From JANQRV01 sp964533785 (lineage in GTDB: Bacteria; Bacteroidota; Bacteroidia; Chitinophagales; Saprospiraceae), in NCBI GenBank assembly GCA_964533785.1, contig CAZHNG010000090.1, forward strand, positions 1 to 20,846: 20,846 nucleotides of DNA, read 5' to 3'. Below, piece by piece: positions 7,842-16,800 of this stretch. The notes below the pieces were generated by a model. It was given only the letters and a program-made list of their open reading frames with translations. It was not told where the DNA came from and did no database searches. A program made the translations under genes and the position numbers. Position 1 is the stretch's first letter, and the number at the start of each line of letters is the position of its first letter.

Positions 7842-10800
7842 TTAATTCCCGCTAGTCCTGGAAATTGATACCGGCAAAGCTGACAACACTCCTAAATGGT
7901 TCCGGTGTTTTACCGCTACGTGGTAATCACCGGGAGTTATATCCCGAAAACGAACGGGTGAAACACCATCCAGATCCACAATGCTTCCATCTTTAAGCAA
8001 CAGTGCAGAACGGGTAGCCAGGACGGAAGTCAGGTCGGCCGGATCCCTCAACTCAAGGAATACCCAATCTACGATTGCCTTATCTCCGGTGAGACTGAAA
8101 AGAGAAGAATTGATCGTCTCGAACCCGCCGCCCAGGTGGCTAAAGCCTAATTGCACATAGGGTTCTATGGTAGGCACCAGGTTTCCGGCCCTCAGGTCAT
8201 CTCTCATCAGCCCGGCACCGGAATCAAATGCTCCTTGAATGAATGCTTTGGCTGTTATTTCGATACAGCCGTTTCCAGTTCCGAGGTATTTATGTTGTAA
8301 AAAGGTCTCTACCTGTCCTCTTTCCACTTCACTTAAAGCCTTGTTATAGACCAGTACCGCTGCGATATCCATTGCCGCAAATTCATTACCACCGAGGTCT
8401 TTACCGATCAGGATGGAGCCTAAATCAGTATCAAGGTTTGGATTATCGGTTTGCAACAGCGTACCGTTTTTGAATTGCCGCAGGTTGCCGAGGTCGTCGA
8501 GAATAGCAGAATGTATCAGCCAACCGGCGGACTCTCCCTGTGCATTGGTATTAAAATTAGTCGTTCCACCTCCAGTTATCCCCAGGTTTTTACTCTCACC
8601 ATCCGCGATCAGGCCAAATGCCGCTCCGTCATTATCGGTACCATAGACAAAGCCGGTAGTGCCGGGATTGGGAAGCGTATTATAGCGGGTAACCAAAAAT
8701 ACGCTGCGACCCTCATCATCAATTGGGAAACCCTGGATATTGGTCGTTCTTTCCAGTTTGTCATCGGTACCATCCAGCTCAATGTAAGGTTGACCATTCG
8801 GACCACCTGTTTCAATGAGTTGTGGGTCGCTCGTTGCGGATGATAGATCATTCCCGGAGCCGGATTGGTCTCCCCAGCTACTCACTGTGCCGTTTGCGGC
8901 CGTTACATTGGCATCGGCCTCTAGATGCAATACCAAATTGTCGGTAACTAAACCAAAATACTTATTCTGTAAATAGGCTTCTACTTCTTTCCGCTCTCCG
9001 TCGCTCAGTGCCCGGTCGTATATCAATACCGCAGCAACATCAATTGCTGCAAAACCGTTACCTCCAATGTCTTCTCCGATTACGATTTTGTTAAGATCGG
9101 TGGCAAAAGTATTTGTGCCGGCAGCAATTTCTTCTCCGTTTCGATAATGCGAATAAGCTCCACTCGAAAGTACTACGGATTGAGAAAGCCAACCCGTTCC
9201 AACACCGTTCGACGGCGAACCTGATGACACCAGATCAGAAGTACCGCTCGTAATAGCCAGGTTACCGGAAACCCCATCTGCTACCAAACCGAAAGCTTGG
9301 TCCGTACCGGTATTACCGTAAACAAACCCGGCTGCCGCTGGCGCAGTATTATAGCGGGCTACGAAAAATACCGTGCGGTCGTCATTGCCCGCCGGTAAAC
9401 CGTTGATTGTAGCAGTACGCTCTAGTTTTTGGCTGATGCCGTCTAATTGGATAAATGGCAATCCGTTAGGTCCTCCCGAATTGTTTAAAATAGGATCTTG
9501 GAAAGCGCTCAGATCATTTCCTGCACCGGACAAGTCGATCCAATTATTTACCAAATTACCACTAAGGTCTACTCCTGCGTCTGACTCAAGTCTTAAAACC
9601 ATTCCATTTATGATAAGATCGCAGGGGCATTCTACAACTGGAATATCCACCTGTGCAATCGGGTTGTCGCTGCTAACACAACCGTTCGATGCCTCAATAC
9701 TGGTTAATTGATAATTCGGCCGTGCCAACAATGGTTGGAAAAGAACATCCACCCAGTAATTGGCTGAATTGAATGAGTTACTTGGGAAAGGAAAATCTGG
9801 CTGACCTGAATAAATAAAAACTCCATTAGATCCGTCAATGCCGTCAGCTAAGGCTGTCAATGGAGAGCCATCTTCCTGATAAGATGTGTTGAAATAGTTT
9901 GTGGTAGCAACATAAGCATTTGGTGTTTCAAAGGAGGCGATATAAGTTGTATTGGCTGAAATCTGAATAGGACTGGAAAAATATACTGGCTGCCAACCTT
10001 TTTCCGAATCACCAAGTGTGGTATTTGCTATCGCCAAAGGCGTATATGGAGGGCCAGACAAATCATACAACCGGACGGTATAAACCTGGGTTCCGTTATT
10101 TTCCCATCCCTTATAAAATCTTATGCCTGAGATCCACCCGTTTTCTGAGGAACGGAATTTTACACCCAAAGAAAGAGGAGTCCCATCATCTTGTAATGAA
10201 GGTTCGGGGATCGGATTCTCCCAAATATTGCGCGTTAATATTAAAGGAGTGTATCCAATATTAAAGGGTATAGTACTTTCGATGCCACTATAAACTTGCT
10301 CGTTAATTTCCAAATTATACGGTCCGGTGGTTCCAGGATCAGCATTGAATACCAAATCAATTGATGACCCATTACAAAGCGTATTATTGATCGAAGTGAG
10401 TGTTCCGCCAGGAGCATTGTCCACTATCAATAATGCCGCTGCGGAATTTACCGTTCCTTCACTATTCGACCAAACTGCCCGGTATTGATAAGCATTTTCG
10501 GCAAGCGTAGCGGTAAAAGTCAAAGGACTTGCCGTTTCTCCTGTCAGGTCATTCCACTGATTGCCTCCGTCGGTACTCACCTGCCATTGCAGGCCTGGTG
10601 CCGGATTACCCTGGGCCGCAGAGGTAAAGCTGACGGAAGAACCATCGCAGATCTGTGTAGAGACCGGATCGACCAGTACGGTTGGAGCAGCCAGAGGAGC
10701 CGGCGCACACCGGAACTCAATAGCTTCAAGCACTGGACTTACCAAAGGATCAGTGGTTGCCAGGTCCGCCCGGTATTGGATGTACTGCGAGGTGCCGCCG

Positions 10801-13800
10801 ATAATTGCCCCATTGGAGGGGATGGCCGAGAAGGAGGTCCAGCTACCATCCGGTATAGGTGTATTCCCCTGGCGTTGAAAAATTTGTAGACTGGTTCCGG
10901 CAGGGAGGTTTTCTACCCAGTTCACTTCCTGCCAGTCCTTTTGCTCTCCTGCATCGAAAATCCGCGACTCAAAGCTGCCGCTAGCTGTGTAAGGGAAGAG
11001 TCGCATCCAGTCGACTACAACGTTATTTCCGCCTGCATTGAAGTCACTGGCTCCAATACGCATGTCTGCTGATATAGTTATCGATTCGGTATGCACTAAT
11101 TGATCATCGATATAAAATCTTATTTCGGTTTCTTGCCATTCAATTCGATAGGTATGCAAAACACCTAAATTACCTGGACCAAGATCTACATCCACAATTG
11201 ATCCCAGGAAAGTTGAGGCTAGTAAAGAAGTACCTGTGCTGCCCGTACGAAAAGCTGCCCAGGGACCAGTATTGAACATGCCTGTAGTGGTAGTAGTATT
11301 GTCACCTCCACCAAAACCAATAATTTGAAAAGCGGTGGCAGAAAAGGCAGCTTGAAATTCCAAGACGTTGGTTTCGCCTGCCGCTGGTGCCGTTATGAAG
11401 GCATCCGCATTAAGACGAGCACCGTCTACGGTAGCTTGTCCATTGGCATAGGTGGTAGTGCCGCCACCACCCCAGGCGGTAGTAGTCCAGCCAACAGGAT
11501 CGGTAGGGCCTTCAAATTCAGAACCCTCTTGTGGAGCAAGCACGATAGCTCCGTCTCCATCTACCTGAATGTAAGTATTGGAAAGCGTGCCCAGTTCAAA
11601 GTCAGCCGCAACCTGGTCAACAAAACAAGCACTGGAAAGAGTAGTAAAAGAGTATACCATTGGATCGGTCGCAGTATTAGTCGCAGCATCGACGGAGGTA
11701 ACCTGGAAGTAATAGGTGGTAAGCGGATTCAGTCCTGTTATTTCCAGACTATGTGCAAGAACAAAAGCTCCGTCTGATACAGACTGGGTTAAATTTTCGG
11801 GATCCGTTCCAAATTCAACTAGGGAAGTAGCCAACTCGTCGGTATCCCAGGTAATGGTAGCACTAGTACCATTGCCACCCGGAACGGCCATAACATTGCT
11901 GATCACGGGAGGGGTAACATCAGGCGTTGAAACACAACCAATAGCCACATCCTCTAAAACGGGCGTAAATTGATTATTCGTGGTGCTGAGGGTGGCCTGA
12001 TATTGAATATACCGGGCGTTTGCCCCTACCGACGCTCCGTTCGTGATCGATTGAAAACTCGACCAACTTCCGTCCGGGGTAGGTGTGTTTCCATACCTCA
12101 CTTCCATGGTAATACTCGTACCAACCGGTTCCCTGGAATTCCAGCTCATGATCTCCCAGTCTGCCGGACCTCCCTGATCAAAAACACGCGAAGTAAAGAC
12201 ACCCGATGCAGGATAGTTGCCAATTCTGATCCAATCTACGTCCAAGGCAAAGGCATCAACGGGAAAATCACTGATCTGGACGACCATATCCGATCCAATA
12301 GTCACAGGCAAGGTATACAGCAGGTTGCCATCGACATAAAACTCAAAATCGGTGGCATTCCAATTGATCCGAAATAGATGAGGAGTATTAAAGGTTACGC
12401 CTGTCAAAAGTTCATCTGTTGTAGAATTACTTCGAACGTAGATCCCACCAACATTGGCTCCCGTACCGATGGTGACCCAGGGGGCATTAAAGTCAAAGTC
12501 AGTGGCAAAACCGATATTTTGGAATTCCCCCCCAGTAAAAGTGGCTACGAATTCAACGGAGCTCCCTGGACTAAAAGGACTAGCTGCCTTAGTGGCGATA
12601 CGTGCTCCATCTACCGTAACTACTCCGTTACTCAGGTTGATGGATCCGCCGGCATTCCAGGTACCATCGTCCCAATTAGCTAAGGGAAGGCTGGTGGCGG
12701 TAAAACCTTCGTTTAAGTCTGGTGTTAGAACAACTCCGCCGTCGCCTTCCAGCACCACTTGCGTATTAGCGTCAACCGTTCCGGAGTTGAAGTCAGCGTC
12801 GGTATCATCTTCTGCGCAAGGCCCTGCCGGCATGGTGAAGGTTAGCGTAGATGGCGGTACCGGGTCAGTAGTGCTATTGGAAGCCACATCGGTTGAGGTA
12901 ACCCGGTAGTAATAGGTCGTTGCTGCTGAAAGACCACTCAATTCGATACTGTGGCTGGTAACCAATGCCGCATCACTTTCACTTTGGTTTAATGGATCGT
13001 TCACCTGGTCATAGTCAACCTGAGAGGTGGCCGGCTCGTCCGTATCCCAGGTAATGGTAGCCGTACCATCCGGGCCAGGCGTAGCGGTGATGTTTGAAAT
13101 GACGGGACCATTGAGGTCTTCATCGAAGGTGGCAACGTAGTCCCCCGCAGCGGCAGGGAAAAGGGCGTATTCGATGCCTTTAATGGTTTCCAGTGTATAG
13201 TTGACCGGTGCGCCATCGAGGGTCAGACTGATCAATTGCTCTGCTCCTGCGTTATAAGGCAGCATAGCGTGCAGGTTATTGGCCCCAGTACCTACGTCTA
13301 CACTGAAGTTCAAGATACTATTGGCCCAGGAGATATTTTCGAAGGAAGAACCATTACGTCCGTCCAGCCAGTCCAGCATTTGTTTGGAAGATACTACGGG
13401 AATATCGCGATTCTTAGCAACATCAATGATGTTTGCAGCTAAGGTAATAGAACCTGGTCGGTCAGTATGCATATTGGCACAAAAGACTCCATAATAGCCT
13501 TCCGGGCCTACTGCTTTATCCAGTAAAGAGGCAATATGAACCGGGATATTCTGACCCGACTCATCGGTTAATTGCGTGGTTACCTGATAGCAATCAATGA
13601 TGGTGCCATCTTCCTGGGCAAAACGCATGGGCATGCCCGATCCGGTAAACATCCCGGGTCTGTCTTGTACCCATTCCGGTGGCCAGTAATAGTAATTGGC
13701 ATCCAGGCGGATACCAATCTTGGCTTCGAGCTCAGGCTGAGTGGACCAATCGCTCCAGGCAATACAATGCGTGCGATTGGTTTGGGGACGTGAAATACTG

Positions 13801-16800
13801 GGATACTGAGCCGCTAATTGACCTAACTGGTTTTCGAAATTGGTCTCATAAGTCAAGGGATCCCAATCGACACAATCCGTATTAAAATGCAGGCCAATCT
13901 CAAATCCTTGGGTTTCGTAGGCTGCTGCTTCGGCGTCCGTAGTGGTATTACCCGGATAAATATAAGAAGAGCCCCGAACGGCATCCCAGTTGGCAACTCC
14001 CTGGGAACTGTTATCAGTACTTTCAGCGAGAAAAAGATCAAAAAAATCACTGGTAATGGAAGTACTGGGGGCAACTCTGTGGTCGTCTCCCGTCATCACC
14101 ACCGCAGCCTTAAAACCTCTGGGTAAATACCAAAAACGAGGCAGCGGTTTATTCGCTAAATTGTTTAAGACGATGAGGTTAGCCAACAATCGTTGTTGTT
14201 CATCCGCTTGCGGGATCATGACTTTGTCGAGGTTCACCCAGTCGGGTTGCGGATCACCGGCGGCATCGCCGTAGAACATATCATTGGCCCTTACCGGCGG
14301 CTGGCCATCGCGGTCCTGTCCTGCCCAGGCCGGGTTTCCCTGGCGGGTGTAGACTATTGACCGGGCCAGGTCGTAGGTAAAAGCAATGGCTTTACCGTCG
14401 TTGCTGCCGACATCGATAGTGGTTACCGCCGGATTGTTTGTTGAAGTAGTTGCATCGGAATACAGTGTTGCCAAGCTGGTGGCACCGTTGAGCGTATATA
14501 GATCAGCCGTGCCGTGGAATTGAATCGTTTCACCGACGATACCGGCTCCGGGCTCGGTGGAGGTATTTACCAGCAGGTAGCCTTCAGACAAGGTTCCGCC
14601 CGTAGGGGTTAAACCTAGTAAAGAGGCCAATTGCGGATCGGGGCTAAATGCGATCAATACCCCGCCGGCATTTACCCAATCCGTGAGGTTAGTAACATCT
14701 GCTGAACTAAGTGAAATATCGCCTAAAATAACCACATCGTAGTTGCTGAGCACGGTTGGAGTCACCTGCGATATATCTTCTGCAGTAAAGGCATTGAAGC
14801 CTTCGGTGCGCAAAATTTCAACCGGGTAGCGGCTAAAAGGATTGGCTGCTGAGCTAATGACAAGTATAGGACCACCGGGACCTTCGCTTGGGGGCGGAGG
14901 GGGTGGTGCCCCCGTTGTAAAGGTCCAGGTATAATCGGCCGCTAAAGCATTGCCGGCCAGGTCTTTTATCCGTGGATCAGAGCCGCCTCCTACCAATCGT
15001 GCCGTATAAGTAGTGGAATAAGCAAGGTCAGCTGATGGATCAAAAGTAGCAGAGCGGGAGCCGGGATCGTAGGAAACGGTTCCTGCAATTGGTGTAGAAC
15101 CATCCAATACCTCAAAAGTGGTGGAATTTACGGTTGCCGGATCAATGGGCTCATTAAAAAAGGCTTGGACATCGGAGCTAACGGCAATACCGGTAGCCCC
15201 CGTTGCGGGAACATTACTTACCACTGTCGGAGGTGTTTCATCCGGGCCGATCTCGGTTTCGAATACGACATCCACCCAGTAGTTAGATGCCCCGAAAGTT
15301 TGAGTGGGGAAAGCCGGTGCGCCGGAGTAGGTATACAAACCATTACCACCTTCTGCTCCGTCAGCCAGTGCTTTAAGGGGGGGATTCAGCACTTCGGTTG
15401 TAAAACCAGGAGAAGTAACCGAATAATTGCCAGAGGTAGTATGATAAGAAGCAATGTAGGTGGTGTTAGCATCAACGGCGATAGGGGCAGCAAAAAGTGC
15501 TTCCTGCCAGCCATCGGCGGTTTCGTTGGTAAAGGTAACCGTGCCAAGATTCGTTCCTCCCGTTGTCCACAAATTTCCGGTGTGCGTACCCGTATTGGAT
15601 GGTCCTTTGTAAAAGCGGATGCCAGTAATATAACCCATCTCTGAACTTTGAAATTTAACCCCAAGTTCCACCGCTTGGGGATCATTTTCCGTTATGGTAG
15701 CCGGAGTGGCGCTAGGAGGCCAGATAGAGCAGGGGCAGTTGATCTGTCCGGTTTCCACATTAACGTTAATACCGGAAGAAGGAATTTCAATATTTCCGGA
15801 ATCGTCAAATGCTCTGCTTTGAATATTGACCGTTCCGTTGGTGAAAGGTATCCAGTTGAAAGTCCAGTTTTCTCTGCCTTCGGCAACCTGCCAGGTGGTA
15901 CCGCCATCGACGGATACTTCTACACCGGCCACCGCTCCTCCTAGGTCGGATGCCGTACCGGTAATGGTCACGGTGGCTCCGTTGGTCAGCGTAGCTCCTT
16001 CACTGGGAAAGGTTATGGTGGATAAAGGCAGATCAGCGTCGGTTGATGCTGAAGCGGCGACCAGGTTATTTTGAATTGACCCGGGCTGAACGCCCATATC
16101 GGCCAATAAATTAACGGTAGCCTGTTGCATATCCACACTGGGTAGATCGGATCCCCGGTCGTGGTTTTCATCCAGCCCCCAGGACCATTGTACCGTTCCG
16201 GCACCAAAGACCAGTGCTCCGTTGGTATGGCGGTATAATGAAAGATGATGCGTTCCTTGTGGTAAATTGGTTTCGGATAGGATAATCCGCCCGGCTGGAT
16301 AGCTATCAGCATACTGAGCCTGTTGGGGGTTCCATTCGTAACCAATGGTAGCCGGGGTAAAACTTACGGATTGACCGGCCCCTAAGGTTGCTACGCTGGT
16401 ATTGCGCCAGAAGCGCAGGTCTTTATATTCGTCGGATACGGTAATAGCACCGTCGCTATCTATCCAGCTGATCTGGCCGGTCAAGGCATTCTCCGGCATA
16501 CAAGCGTCGTTGGTTTCAGCACAACCGGTTCGCCATAGTCCGGTCCAGATGTTGGGTTCGGGATCGCATTTAAAGCCACAAACGTTTTCCCCCAAAGTTC
16601 CCTCTTTGTAGCATACCAAAGTCCGGTAAGGGGTATTATTTCCATCGACGCTATTTTCCCAACGGGTTTTCCAGTAGACTTCATTGCCGCTGAAGAAAGC
16701 CAGGTGTACACCGGCATCACGGGCAGCTTCTACATTGGCGCGTTCGGCAGCCGACCAATATTCATCGTGGCCCACAGAAAGAAAAGCCTGGTAATTTTGA

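Noticed and set aside
11325..11777. 150-codon and similar plus-strand frames opposite the giant gene
   Set aside because: They are the antisense of well-conserved fn3 and concanavalin-like coding sequence, and their translations have no family features; the long opposite strand explains them.
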